DNA from: Apus apus
Lineage: Eukaryota; Chordata; Aves; Apodiformes; Apodidae
Length of the DNA: 64,000 nt
Reading direction: 5' to 3'
Assembly: GCF_020740795.1 (NCBI RefSeq)
Contig: NC_067299.1
Span: 6,742,001 to 6,806,000 of the forward strand
How positions within the stretch are numbered: position 1 is the first letter of the stretch; each line of letters begins with the position of its first letter. Both the position numbers and the translations under genes were made by a program. The notes under the pieces were generated by a model. It had not been told where the DNA came from. It saw only the letters and a program-made list of their open reading frames with translations, and made no database searches. Below, in pieces: positions 1 to 15,228 of the stretch.

Positions 1-3099
<3,099 letters not shown>

Positions 3100-3229
3100 T
3101 CACGGGGGGACGGGGGGACCGGGCTTGTCCCGGGGGTGCTGCTGCTGCTGAGGCTGCTGCTGAGCCCCCACACAGCCCCGGCCGCCGTGGCCCCGCGCCA
3201 GGCTGGGGTGACACCCCCGGGCCCCTCGC

Positions 3230-3387
3230 TGGAGGAAGGACACGGAGCACAAAGCCCGAGGAGGAGCGGGGGGTGGTCAGGCTGGGGAGGAGGAGGCTGA
3301 GGGGAGACCTTGTCACTCCGCAACTGCCCGAGGGGAGGTTGGAGTGAGGGGAGGTGGTGGGGGGTTAGTCTCTTCTCCCCAGTAATG
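3230..3387 (+). repeat. CR1 LINE fragment
   Basis: The segment resembles the CR1 3' region: it has the GGAGGCTGAGGGGAGACCTTGTC block and the downstream TTAGTCTCTTCTCCC block. It stops abruptly where the next repeat begins at 3388. Confidence 0.65.
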
Positions 3388-4035
3388 AGTTGGATTTCAA
3401 TGATTCCCAGCCTGGCTGGACACTCCTGCCAGGAGTGACTTGGAAGTGATGTCCTCAGAGGACGGGTGCTCATCCCACCCATTGCCTGGGCAGGTCCCAT
3501 CAGCCCCTTCCCAGTGATGCTGCTGGTTCTGGGGATCAGACTTGCACTGTCCCCATCACCAGCAGCTGCCTGTTCCAGCATGGAAGCTGAACCTGGATCA
3601 GCAGGGAAGGGCAACGGGGCTGGGGAAGGGGCTGGAGCACAAGTGTGAGGAGCAGCTAAGGGAGCTGGGGGGGTCCAGCCTGGAGACCAGGAGGTGAGGG
3701 GAGACCTGCTGGCTCTGCAGCTGCCTGAGGGGAGGTTGGAGCCAGGGGGGTTGGGCTCCTCTTCCAAGGAACAAGTGATAGAACCAGAGGAAAGGGGCTC
3801 AAGTTGCACCAGGGAAGGTCGAGATTGGATATTAGGAACAATTTCTTCATGGAAAGGGTTGTCAGGCCCTGGCCCAGGCTGCCCAGGGTGGAGTCTCCAT
3901 CCCTGGAGGGGTTTCCAAGCCCTGGAGATGGTGCTGAGGGACACGGGGCAGTGGTGGCCTGAGCAGGGCTGGGTGAACGTTGGACTGGATGATCTGAAAG
4001 TTTTTGTCCAGCCCAAATGATTCAGGGATTCTATT
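3388..4035 (+). repeat. Discrete CR1-ended repeat, copy 1 (twin of 23711-24371)
   Basis: About 260 bp of sequence I do not recognise is followed by a CR1-type 3' region. The 3' part has the GGGGAGACCTGCTGGCTCTG block, GGCCCAGGCTGCCCAGG, and the terminal TTGGACTGGATGATCTGAAAG. A near-identical copy lies in a SSC4D intron and starts at the same base. The first 260 or so bases look identical, while the 3' part has several substitutions and an indel. Confidence 0.85.
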
Positions 4036-4829
4036 CCATGGCAGAGCGTGGGGCAAACATCCAAGCCTCCATTTTACCCCCCATCCCCTTTCCCCTGCCT
4101 CTCATCCTCCCAGCCCCACCCAAGAGCCGGATAATTAATTGATGAGGGGGCAGCTCAGGAACCCGGTGCTCTCATCAATAACTCATGGCATGAAGCACCG
4201 GGCCCGGCTGCGGGTCAGGAGCTGCACCGGGAGCCAGAAGAGATCCCGTTTTCCTTAAAAAACCCGATGGATACAGCGGTGCTGAGAGGACAGCGTGGCA
4301 GCAGGAGAAGGGAATGGGGTCTAATGAAGGGATCCCGACGGGAAGCGCTGGATCCCGGGCGGAGGGAGCCGGGCGGTGCTGACACATCCTGGGCAAACCC
4401 GTCCCCCCCTGCACCTCCCCAGCTGGTGTCACTGTCCCTGCGCGGTGTGAGGACAATCCCAGAGGACGCAGCCATCCCTCTTGCCAATCCCTGTGCCCTC
4501 TGGTTCTCCTGTGAAGCACCAGGAAACCCTGGTGGCATCGGGATGTGCCCTTTCCACCGGGCAATGCCGCGGGCTGTTTGAAGCCTGTCCCCACCTTTGT
4601 GCGTGGGGGCAACTTGGTTTGGAAATGCTGATGGTGCTTGATGACGGGGAGCAACACCATTTTGGGGGCGAGATCTCCATCTCTGTTGGGGTTTTCGAGC
4701 TGCTTTACAAGTAACAATAATCATTGCGTCGAATGGGTTTGTTAAACACAAAATACTGACTTGTTTACAGCTTCCAGGAGCAGAAATCACACCTGCTGGG
4801 AAATGAAACTAGACATTTCAGTGATGTCC

Positions 4830-5091
4830 AGTGGACAAGGGGCAGTGGGTGCAAACTGGAGCACAGGAGGTTCCATGTAAACATCAGAAAAAACTTCTTC
4901 CCTGTGAGGGTGACAGAGCACTGGAACAGGCTGCCCAGAGAGGTTGTGGAGTCTCCTTCTCTGGAGACATTCAAACCCACCTGGACACGTTCCTGTGTGA
5001 TGTGCTCTGGATGACCCTGCTCTGGGAGGGAGGTTGGACTGGATGATCTTTCCAGGTCCCTTCCAACCCCTGGGATTCAGTGATTCTGTGA
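4830..5091 (+). repeat. CR1 LINE 3' end
   Basis: This is a classic CR1 3' terminus: AACAGGCTGCCCAGAGAGGTTGTGG, then GGTTGGACTGGATGATCTTTCC, then TCCCTTCCAACCCC, ending at GATTCAGTGATTCTGTG. Confidence 0.88.
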
Positions 5092-7324
5092 AATACACCC
5101 AGATCCTCTCTGTTTCCTCCGTGAAATAAAAGACTGGCCCCTTGCTCGCACCCCCAGCCTCACACCCCATGGCACATGTGGTTCTGGAGTGAGAACAGCC
5201 TTTGTGCCCAGCCTTTGTTTACCACCACAGCTCTCTCGGGGAGAGCCCAGAGACAAGGGCAGTTTATTCCCCTTGGCTGATAATGGTGCATTCATTCCCT
5301 GGAGGAGGTTCACGCTCCTCTCTGGAGAGCTCAGCAGCGGGGTCGTTGCTTTCTGTGTGGCACCAGCTTTGGGGAGAGAATTTGAGTCAAAATGTGCAGA
5401 ATGCAAGAGAATATTAAAGTAGGTCATGCATCCCAAACTCTTTTCTTTTTTTTTTTTTTAGCTGTTGCTGCCATTTCTTACCAATAACCTGGAAAATTGT
5501 CTTGGGGCATCACCCAAGCCAAGCTGGACTGTTAGATCCTGGGAAGGGTGGAGCTGCCTGCTCATCCCTGAGAGCTTTTGAGGGGTGCTTCTGCATTTGG
5601 GTTGGATGTATGGATCCTCTAACTTGAGAATAAAATAATATTAGCCCTTGGATACAACTCCTGGATCCTCACAGATGATATTGAACACAAGCCTGGACCT
5701 GAAGAAGTGTTTGTGTGCCTGGAAGCTGGGCTGGTTTCTCCAAATATATCAACAGGCCTAATAAAAACGATTGCATCTCCAGACAGACCTTATGACACTT
5801 ATCTAGTCATTTACATAAATATGGCAGGTCTCAGCTAGTCCAAATCACCACAGGTCCACCAATTTATGGTGACCGACCCCAGACTGAGCAAAGAACTGAT
5901 TTATTCCAGTCAAAGCATCTTAGTGAGAAACATATTTCACAACCCAGATGATTTCCTTCCTCATCACAGGTCAGAAAACGTTATTAATCATGCTGTAAAT
6001 TCTCCAGAATAGTGAGCTGGCTGCAATATTTCCCTGCAGTGCATCCAGCTCCCTTTTTGGGCTAAGATGGATAAATCAGCCCCCCTTGCACCGACTGGGC
6101 AGTGTTGGGACGAAGGTTAGGTGGGGAATGGTCAAAGTGAGGAGCTTCTGCTCCAGGCAGATGGAGGTGTCACCTGGCTGCCTTGTCACTAAATGCCCTC
6201 CTCCCCACTCTGCCTGGTGCCCACAGATGCCCTCAGCAAGTGCCCAGACAGCTGCTGTGCTGGGAGATCTCAAAGCCCCAAAGGATGCGGGACTGTTCTG
6301 CAAATGTCCCAGAAAAGCCTAATCACCCTGATTCCACCTACAGTATTAAAAATACTCCAGCGTGTTCAAATGTGCCACTTTGTTCATTCCTGTGGCCTGG
6401 AAGATGACTCCTTCCCTTCCCATTTTCTTGCCTTCCTCATTACGTCTCCTCAATGCCTTGTGACACCTCCAGGGAAGGCAGCAAATTCACTTCGACGTGG
6501 AGGTTCATTTGGGTTGGTTGCCGACAGCTCTGGAAATGGATCCAGAAATGTTCACCCCTCGTTTGTGGTGGGAGAGTGGACACTCATGGGCCCCTTCCCT
6601 CCATGTCTGCTTGCTTGGAGTGAGGGGGGTGGTGGGAGATGGGGGTGCTGAGGGCCAGGGTGGTCACCTCGTGAGGGTGCCCTCAACGCCTGACATTGCC
6701 AGCAAGCCATGACCAGTGCTGGGGGCCCTGTGTGTCTTCAGCTGGAGGGTGGCAAAGCCAGGCAGAGCAGGGGACACAGGGTGGCATTCCCTGGAGCTGG
6801 GCTGGGTGGCATCCCTGGGATGCTATAGCTCTGGGGGTCCCTGGCTGGGTGCTCACTCTTCACCCTGGGTTTTCACCCCCAACCTCCCTGCCCAGGTGAC
6901 TGCTGGTTGGGTTGCCCCGAGAAAGGTGCTGCCTTCCCAGGGGAACATTTTTCCAGTTCATTTTGCAGTTGGGCTGGTCAAAAATAAACTGAGGAGACCT
7001 CAGGTTTCGTGTCCCCTTGCCCACAGGCTGCAGGACAGCAGAGCCCTCATGTCCTCCCTGCCCAGCCCCTTGCTGAGCCAGACTGTCTGGCCCCAGCACC
7101 CTGACACCCCAGCACCAGGAGCCCCTTTTCCACCTCCCTGCCTCAAACCTGGCTTGTGAGAAGTGTCCCGGAGCTGGCCAAGGGTGTCCCTCCTTCCCCT
7201 GTACCCACCAGCAGCACACCCTGGTGCAGGGCAGCCCCAGCACCCTCTATCCTACCATGAACCCCAGCCAGAGGGTCCCACCAGCCCTGAGGAAGGACCC
7301 CACACCCAACACCTGAGCGAGGAA
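5092..7324. other. Intergenic, no gene seen
   Basis: This is unique sequence between YWHAG and the 3' end of SSC4D. It is AT-richer at 5450-6060 (a T13 run near 5447, AATAAAA at 5630) and GC-richer at 6500-7320. No exon with coding sense and splice signals was recognised on either strand. Confidence 0.5.
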
Positions 7325-7668
7325 GAATTTCTTCCTCATGTCTAACCTTAACCTCCCCTCTTCCAGCATAAAGCCATTAACCCTCATCCCATCCCTCCCT
7401 GCCCTTGTCCCAAGCCCCTCCCCAGCTTTCCTGGAGCCCCTTCAGGCCCTGGAAGGTGCTCTAAGCTCTCCCTGGAGCCTTCTCTTCTCCAGGCTGAACA
7501 CCCCAACTCTCCCAGCCTGTCTCCAGAGCAGAGCTGCTCCAGCCCTGGATCATCTCCCTGGCCTCCTGAACTCCAGCAGCTCCATGTCCTTCTGTGTTGG
7601 ATGCTCCAGAACTGCAGGGGGGATCTCACCAGAGGGGAGCAGAGGGGGAAGAATCCCCCCCCTCAAAC
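7325..7668 (-). repeat. CR1 LINE fragment, inverted
   Basis: This is the reverse complement of the CR1 3' region. It begins with GAAGAATTTCTTCCTCATG and continues through CTTTCCTGGAGCCCCTTCAG, then TCTCTTCTCCAGGCTGAAC, to the CTCACCAGAGGGGAGCAGA block. The extreme CR1 3' tail is missing. Confidence 0.85.
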
Positions 7669-10024
7669 CCAAGGCAAGCCCAGGACAACCCCTCTTAGTT
7701 CCCAGCCAGGCTCCCAGGGGTAGTTTTTCCCTGGGATCACGGAGGCAGGAAGGGAAAGCATCATCCCTCATCCCCACACAAACTCGGTGGCACTGAGAAC
7801 TGCAGCCATGACCACCCTGCAGCACCCTCTGCTCAGAAAACCCCTCCAACCCCCCCCCCTCCAACCTTCCTCCCGGCTCCAGGGAAGACACTGGCACCCG
7901 AGCTGTGCCCACGACGAGCTGAGGGTGGGAGCTGGGGGTGGGCCGGGATATCAGCCCCCTTCCCGGGATGCTGTCGGGAAGCTGGGGGGACACGGGATGT
8001 AGGAGCCCAGCAGGGAGCCAGGGGGAGGGTGGGCCGGGGTCTGGTGGCCACACCGCCTCCCTGCAGGGCGTTAATAATGAAGCAGGCGTGTCGAGGCTCA
8101 GATGGCAGCTCTTATTTAAGGAGCTGATATAAATACCGCCCAGACGGCACTTCTGGAGCACCTAAAAAAAGCCCTGGATTGTCTCGGTCCCTCCAGAAAC
8201 GGCTCTGAGCTCTGCAGGGCTGGCGGGCAGCACTGGGGAGGTGGGTCACCAGCATCCCGTGAGGATGGGGCTGTCCTGGGCTCTTGAGCATGAGAAGTGG
8301 CAGCGTCTGGGGCCAATCCTCCAGGCACCCGTTTGTGCCTCAGTTTCCCTCTGCAGCAGGGACCTGCCTCAGCCCTTTGTCCCGTGTGGTGGCAGGGGGG
8401 TTGGGGACCCAGCTCAGAGCTGGCTGCTGAGCCCCCTGCTCAGGGTTGGTGGCACTGGGTGGGGGGCTGGGGGGGGGTCCCTGCCAACCCCCCTGCAGTG
8501 CCAGGGACAAGCCACCCCGTGTCCCAAGTGTTTGTGCTGGCAGTGAGTGGCCCCACTGCTCTGCCACCCCCCCTGGTCACAGATACCCAGGGACACCCCT
8601 CCTGCACTGGCCTTGGGGACACTCCATCCTCCAGCTCAGTCCTCCCCCCTTCTTACTCAGGCTCCCTGGGACCCCAGAGCCACCCCACCTTTATCAAAGG
8701 AAAGAGGGTCAGGAAGACAGGCTAGGAGCACCAAGAGATCCACAACCTGGGGGTGCAGCAGGACGCCCCCCTACCCCCAGCCTGAGGATCACCCCCCAGC
8801 ATCAGCATCACCCCCCTCCTCAGCATCCTGGACCCCCAGGAGCAGGCAGGGACCCGGTGGCTGCTGCCGGGGCTGTCACATCGTCCCCGTTGCAGGGGAG
8901 GGGGGGGGGGGAAGCCTCTTGCTGCAGTCCTGCTGGCTGGCTCTGCAGCGTGACTCAGCACAGCCTCACCAGGCTCCAGCCCCTTTCCCCAGCCCCGGGG
9001 ACACACACACACACACCTTCCCCACCTTTGCCACCACCCTCTCACCCCCAAAGCCACCCCCCTCGGACCTCTCTTCCCATGCAGCCCCGTCCATCCCCAC
9101 CCCACCACCCCTGCCTGCTCCTCCAGCCTCAGCACAGGCAGAGACCCCCCCCCCCCCACCTCCTGCCAGGGCTGAGTTGAGGCTCCAAGTGATGAGGACA
9201 TTGGTGTCAGCTGCCAGCACCCGAACATCTCTGCTGTGCCCTCAGCAGGGGCCAGATCCGGCCCCACGGGTCTCCTTGCCCAAAGCCTTGGCTCAGATTT
9301 GAGGGGCTGAGCACTGGCCCCTGCTGTGGCACCTCCTCAGCCCCTGCTGGGTGCTGGGAGAAATGATTTGGGTTTGTATTTTTTTTTTTTTTCCAGGGGG
9401 ATGGGGCTGAGAGATCCCCCGGGTAACATGGGAGACTCTCAGGATTTTTCAAAGGCTGTTTTGAGCCCCACTTTTGGGGTGTTTGGTGCCTGCCAGGATC
9501 AGCTTCTTCTCACAGCACTTCTGTGCGTGTCCCCTCTGGCTGTGGACTGGGGGTGACTGGTGTGGAGGGTGGCCAGAGAAAGCCACTGGGGCAGGAGGGC
9601 TGAGCCCCCTCCCCTCTCACTGCCCCCTCATCCCCCCGGGCATGAAGCCACTCACAGGGCAAGACCCCACTGCCTGTTTCTGCTGTGCCTGGGGACAGCA
9701 GTGACAGTGACAGCAGCACCGGGCATGTCCCCATCCCTGGGATGGGGGACAACAGGGCTGGCAGGGCCCAAGAAGATGTGGCTGGATTAAACCAAAGGCA
9801 CGGCCAGAGGCAGAGCACCCAGGCATGGCTGGAAACCACCTCTCCCACCCGGGCAGCCCCTTGCCCGGGGGGGCTCTCCAGTGCCATTGCCATGGGAAGC
9901 ACGTTGCTGGCAGCTAAAATTGCTTTCGTGCCTGTCTCCAAAGGCCAGGAATGGCAGCCAGGCTGCTTTTGCCAGAGCTCGGCAGCCCACGTGGGGCGGC
10001 TCCTCCCGGGGGAAGGAAACGAAA

Positions 10025-10092
10025 TGAAAGAGGAAAAAAAAAAAGGCAAAAAAAGAAAAAAAGAAAGAAAAAGAAAGAAAGAAAAAAAAAGG
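10025..10092. repeat. Purine-rich (A/G) low-complexity tract
   Basis: This is an almost uninterrupted A/G run composed of A-runs and AAAG/GAAA steps. Confidence 0.85.
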
Positions 10093-10309
10093 CTGAAGGG
10101 AGGAGATGATGGATGGGAGGATTGCCAACCGTGTGGCCTTTCCCCAGGGTGGAGAGAGCCCTGGATCCTGCGGGAGCAAGGAGAGGGACAGACCTCCCGC
10201 TACCCGTGGGTTGTGGCCACGCAGCCCCCCCCCCCCAGCAGGGTGGGGAGCTCAGCCGTGGCCCCCTCCCCAACCCCCCCTTCTCCCCTCCCAGCTCCCT
10301 TTGCCAACA

Positions 10310-10395
10310 GACTAATTGCGCCAGTGACTTTGCAGTTCCCAAAATAGCTGCTGGCTCCGGTGAGGTGACGTCAGCGGGAGCCGCGGCAGGGCCTG
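10310..10395. promoter_or_regulatory. Candidate enhancer with perfect CRE
   Basis: An island of balanced composition lies within C/G-run sequence. It contains the palindromic CREB site TGACGTCA at 10366-10373 and a homeodomain-type CTAATTG at 10311-10317. It also has CAAAATAGCTGCTGGC between them. There is no nearby exon, so function is inferred from motif content alone. Confidence 0.35.
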
Positions 10396-11699
10396 GCAGG
10401 AGCTGGGAAGGGGGACAGTGCTGGTGTGGGGTGTGCTGGGGTGGCTCCCTCACCCCACTGGGGTGACCTTGGCAGCCAGGGCCACGCTCCTGAGGGTGCT
10501 GTGCCACAGGGATGCCGTGGGGAGGGTCCTCATCCGTCCCCTGGGGAGAGGATGTGGTCCCTGAACGCCATCCCTGCTGCCACCTGGGGACCCGCAGGCT
10601 GCCCTGGTGGGGGTAAATCTGTCCCTCCGTGCCACCTGTGGGGAGAGATGTGCCCCTTGCTCCCAGCTGGGGGACGGGGGCGGGGAGGGGGAAGGTCCTT
10701 GCAGCTCCCCAAGGAGACCAAGGGTTGAGCCAGGGCCACAGTTCTGTGTTCTCCAGGGAAACTGAGGCACGCAGCAGGGAGAGCTGGGGGGGGGGGGACA
10801 CACAGCAAACCAGGGAGCGGAGCACAGTGCAAGGGCACCCAGGTGGTGCTGAGAACAGCAGAGCACAGGGGTGCTTTTGGGTCAGGGATGCTCCCCGGGC
10901 CAGGGCTGCCTTCAGCACTGACTCACCCCTCCAGGGCAGGTTACAGCTCCTCCGGTTACAGGCAGAGAGGGAATTGCCTTAACAGGGCACGGCGGGGGGT
11001 GACCAGCCCGGGAAGGGGACAGAGAACACCCACCTCCCCACCCCTGAGCCATCCTCCTGCTCTACAGCCTCCCCCCCCCCCAAGCAGTGCATCCCCCACA
11101 CCACATCCCAGCCAGCAACGCTGCTTGTACCAGTCTCAAAATGGTCCCAGAATGGGAACCTCATCCCCACCCAGCACTGCCCATGCAGCTGGGGGGGGGG
11201 GGTTTCACTGTGAGTGCCCCCTCCCCTGCCCCAGCAGAGCTCCCGACCCCCCCCCCCCAAAGCCCTCAGCCACAGAGCCAGCTTATTATTCTGGAACACG
11301 GCGAAATAATTAAAGCCTCCTCCATTTCCCCTTGCTCGTTTGTGCTCCTTCAGCCTGGATTAATGGGTCTCCTCTCCCCAGCACAGACTCATCCCTTATT
11401 CCTAATAGCCCATAAATCCCAGCCCCAAAATAACCCCAGCTTTTGCCCGAGCCTGCTGAAATATTTATTCTCTCCCTCCTGCTGCCCCCCCGCCCCCAGC
11501 CCTGTTCTCCTCTCCAGGGATGGTGAGAGGAACTAATCGATGGGATCGACCAGTGTGGAGCCGCAGCTGCTCCGGGAACGGCTGACGTGGGATGGGGAAG
11601 GGGCGGGTGGGTTCCGCTGCTTCTCCCACCCCCCCCCCCGCGCAGGCTCCGCAGCCTGGATGTGCTCCCGCAGCGGGAGGTACCCGGGCCACCGGCATC

Positions 11700-12245
11700 C
11701 TCTGCTGCTGCCCTGCTCCAGGGCATCCCCCTGCTCATTCTCTGCTCCAGGGCATCCCCGAGCTGCTCCCCTGCTCCAGGAGATCTCCCTGCTCATTCCC
11801 TGCTCCATGGCATCTCTGGCCTTGTACCCTGCTCCAGGGCATCCTCCTGCTCATTCCCTGCTCCAGAGCATCCCTGAGCTGCTCCCCTGCTCCAGGAGAT
11901 CTCCATGCTCATACCCTGCTCCAAGGCATCTCTGAGCTGGTGCCCTGCTCCAGGGGATCTCCATACTCATTACCCTGCTCCAGGGGATCCCCCATGCTCA
12001 TGCCCTGCTCCATGGCACCTCTGGCCTTGTACCCTGCTCCAGAGCATCCTCCTGCTCATTCCCTGCTCCAGATCATCCCCGTGCTCATTCCCTGCTCCAG
12101 AACATCCTTGTGCTGCTGCCCTGCTCCAGGAGGATCCCCCATGCTCATACCCTGCTCCATGGCATCTCTGTGCTCATACCCTGCTCCAGAGCATCCTCCT
12201 GCTCATACCCTTCCAGAACATCCCCGTGCTCCTACCCTGCTCCCA
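11700..12245. repeat. C-rich minisatellite (CCTGCTCCAG units)
   Basis: This is an array of roughly 18-20 imperfect units of about 28-33 bp. Each has CCCTGCTCCAGGGCATC or a variant, followed by CTGCTCATT or CTGCTC. Units vary in length, so all frames show repetitive proline, serine and cysteine translations. It is intergenic, upstream of the SSC4D 3' end. Confidence 0.88.
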
Positions 12246-13601
12246 TGGAGATGATACTCAGCTTGAGCATGGAATGTCTCTGGGAATCCCAGCACATCCC
12301 AAGCCCTGCCTGCAGGAGAAAAGGCTAGAAGACAGGGAGGAGGTTACTGGGTCTCCTGGCTGGAAACCCTTTGCTTGTGGGGTTGCAGGAGAGCCCAGGG
12401 AAAGCGGGATCTGCTCATCCCAGACCAAAGTGAAGAGAAGCAGGGTGTGGGGTGACATTAAAGCCAACCCAGATTTGCCAGCTCGAGGCACAGTCCCCAA
12501 GGAAAACAGGGCAATCCCAGCAGCAGCCTCCAGTGCAGCTCCTGGCCACCCCCTTCCCCACCTCCCAAAGCCACAGGGACTGAGGGGACAAAGCTGGCAG
12601 ACCCTCCCCACCCTCTGCCCCATGCCCAGCTGGCTTGTGCTGCAGGGGGGCCCAGGGCTGCTGGGGACATCCCTGTCCCCCTGCTGTTCCCAGCAGGACC
12701 CCAGCATTGCCCAGCTGTCCTGGAGCAGGAGGTGAGATGAGAAGCAGGGGGGCAGGAGGAAGGGGGGGGTGGGCAGCTGCACGGGCAGGACCTGGAAGGG
12801 TCATCAAAAGGAGAGGGCTGATTCACATGCCACCTCCCTCCCCTCTCCCAGGGTCTCACCAAGGCCTCCAGAGCCTGCATCTGCCACGGCCTGCCTGGAA
12901 GATGCTTCCGTGCCTCAGTTTCCCCACTGGTGGAAATCTGGTCTAGAAGCAAAGTGCTGGGAAAGCCCTGGGAGAGGTGGGGCTGAGGACACCTGAGAGG
13001 AACCCCATCAACCTGGGAGCTGCATGGGGACATGTTCCCAATGTCCACAGAGGTCTGGTGGCCTGGATGTGCCACCTCACAGCCGCATCACTGCTCAGGC
13101 CACAGCCACTGGCCATCGGGGGGGTGGAAAAACCTTGCCAAATTGGGAACTCTGTCCCAGTCCCCAGCCCTGTGGTCACAGCCTCCCCTTGCAGGCAGCA
13201 GCAGGCAGGTCTGCCTCTCTTCCCAGCTGCTCCTCTGGCCTCAGCAAACGGCACCAATCTGCTGCTGTCAGCACTGCAGAGCCTGCGCAGCCACACAACA
13301 GCAACAGCAGCCAAAATCCCACTGGGAACAAACCCAGAGCTGGATCCAGCCTCCTCCCTACAAACCTGGCAGGGGTCAGGGCTGTAACCCTGGAGCTGGA
13401 CTGGGGAAGGGTCCAGGCTTGGCTCCCAGCTGGGTGGGAATAAGGGGCAGCCTGGGGGCCTGGCAAGGGGTTTGTACCCGTTTTTGGCAGCATGAGCCTC
13501 TGGGCTCGGGGTATCTCCTCCTCCCCTGGTGTTTGCTCCTGCCCAGGCTTCAAGGGGGTGACAGGGGAGCAAGTCGGGTCTCAGCACACTTCCAAAGGGC
13601 T
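12246..13601. other. Intergenic / beyond SSC4D 3' end
   Basis: Unique GC-rich sequence with no exon or known repeat recognised on either strand. Confidence 0.45.
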
Positions 13602-13611
13602 TTTATTTATT
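13602..13611 (-). terminator. SSC4D: Candidate SSC4D polyadenylation signal
   Basis: Two overlapping AATAAA hexamers occur on the minus strand (TTTATTTATT on plus). They are about 1.3 kb past the SSC4D stop and are the first convincing signals I see downstream. The interval 13612-14911 would then be 3' UTR, although a nearer non-canonical site is possible. Confidence 0.5.
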
Positions 13612-14911
13612 CACAAAACAAACCCAAACACATGTAAGAAAAGTTAATGGGGGGGGGGGGGGGGAGGTGGGGGAAGGGAGGGTTTGTGGGTGGGAACCCC
13701 AGGAATATGCACAATCTATTATTAACAAAAGAATTGCACAGAGGAGGGAGAGGAGGGGGGGAGCAGCCAGGACCTGCTCTGCCCTGCTGCTCCAGCCCTT
13801 CCCCACCCTGGCACCCCATCCACCAGCACACAGAGGTGGCTTTCCCAGTGTTCCATGAGTCGGGAATGGTTGATGGCGAAGGCGGTGGGCGCTGCAGGCT
13901 GAGTCCTTCCACCTGAGTTGGGAGGGAAACAGCCCTTACCCAAAGGGATGGCACTGGGGAGAGACTGGGATCCTGGGTTTAGCACCATGCTGGGCTGAGA
14001 TTTGGGGTCTTCTCAATGGTTTTCCCTTTGCTCCTGCCCTGTCTTCAAGCTCCATGACTGCCCTGGGCACCTTGGAGCATCACAGAGCTCCTAGGAAAGA
14101 GCAGCCAGAGCTGGTCTGGACTGCACAAGATGAAGAACAGGGAGGTTACAGGGATCCTGATCCTTCCCCACTTCCCAGAGGGATTTTTGGGCAGGGACTG
14201 GCTGTGCCAAAGTCCCCAGGGTGAGGAAAATCTCAGCTGAGCTCTTTGCAAACCCAGAAGAAACGGGAGGTGAAATGAGCACGAGGAAGAAATCCTGGGC
14301 AGCCACGGAGCAGGATGGGAATGCAAGCAGTGTGAGATCCAACACCTGCATTCCTGCTGCAGGGAGATGGGGGAGGACTTGGTATTTCTTCTGCCAAAAT
14401 GGGAAGGAAAAGCTGCTATTGGGATTGCTGGGGAAGGGGGGGGGGGTGTTTGTAAAGCAAACTGCAGAACAGCAGCAACTCACTGCAGAGCCACTGGAAC
14501 ATCCTGGTGTGATTTCTACCCCTTTTTACATTTTCTGAGTCTAATCTCACATCATTTTCACAGCAGAAAATCGATTTTTTTTGGGCTCCTCACCTCTTAA
14601 ATGCAATGGCTGAAACCAGCCAGATTTCACACCAAAGATGGTTTTGTTTTTCCAAGGGGCAGTTCAGGGAGGGAGGGGGGGGGGGGAAAAAACCTTCAGC
14701 AGGTATTTTTGGAGCACAGAATAGCCTGCCCACCCCCTGCCTCTTCCCACCCAAACAGCCCCGGGAGCTCCAACCAATGCCCCTGTGGGGCAAGCGGGGA
14801 AACTGAGGCAGAGAGTGAGTGTCCCCAACAGGATTCAGCCCCTCTCTGTGACTATTGTCACCAGCTCCACCCCTCCCCCATACCTGGGCGAGGCTCCTGG
14901 TGGGTGGGTGG
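13612..14911 (-). other. SSC4D: Probable SSC4D 3' UTR
   Basis: This is non-coding sequence between the SSC4D stop codon and the tandem AATAAA signals. It contains a 13-base G run at about 13650-13662 and other G runs near 14430 and 14677. No intron or other gene was recognised. The assignment depends on which polyadenylation site is used. Confidence 0.4.
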
Positions 14912-15228
14912 TCATAGGATGCTGCAGGCAGCCCCGGCATCCTCGGAGTGGTCACAGTTGTGAACGTCCCAGCGGATGTGGGAGCAGCGCAGCAGCGAGG
15001 GCTCGTGGCCCTTGCACTTGAGGTTGTCAAGGAAGATGTAGCCCGTGCCCTGCCCGTAGCGTGCCTCCCCCCAGGCTGCCAGGGCGTGCCCACAGCCCAG
15101 CTGCCTGCACACCACCTTGGCATCCCGAAGGTCCCAGGCGTCGTCACACACCGTCCCCCACTGGGACAGGTAGAACATCTCCACCCGCCCCTCGCACCGG
15201 TGGCTGCCGTTCACCAGGCGCAGGGAAC
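14912..15228 (-). CDS. SSC4D: SSC4D exon 10: SRCR4 and stop
   Basis: The exon starts after a CCACAG acceptor and encodes [17 protein letters not shown] through to the last domain cysteine in AACSIL, then TGA at 14912-14914. All eight group B cysteines are present. WGTVCDDAW replaces the usual DDDW. Translation stops right after the domain, leaving no membrane anchor. Confidence 0.95.

Larger units (their letters stand above)
7669..11699. other. Intergenic, GC-rich, low-complexity tracts, no gene seen
   Basis: The stretch is rich in C and G homopolymers (for example near 7850, 9147, 10228 and 11240) and short CA repeats at 9002-9017. Two AT-richer islands stand out at 8070-8160 and 11275-11420, and a CRE-bearing island lies at 10310-10395. 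Apparent open frames are proline-rich artefacts of C runs. Confidence 0.5.

Noticed and set aside
11587-12735. Overlapping 96-276 codon frames rich in HSLLQSIP / CSRASPC
   Set aside because: They fall in the C-rich minisatellite and occur in all frames without splice or start context.
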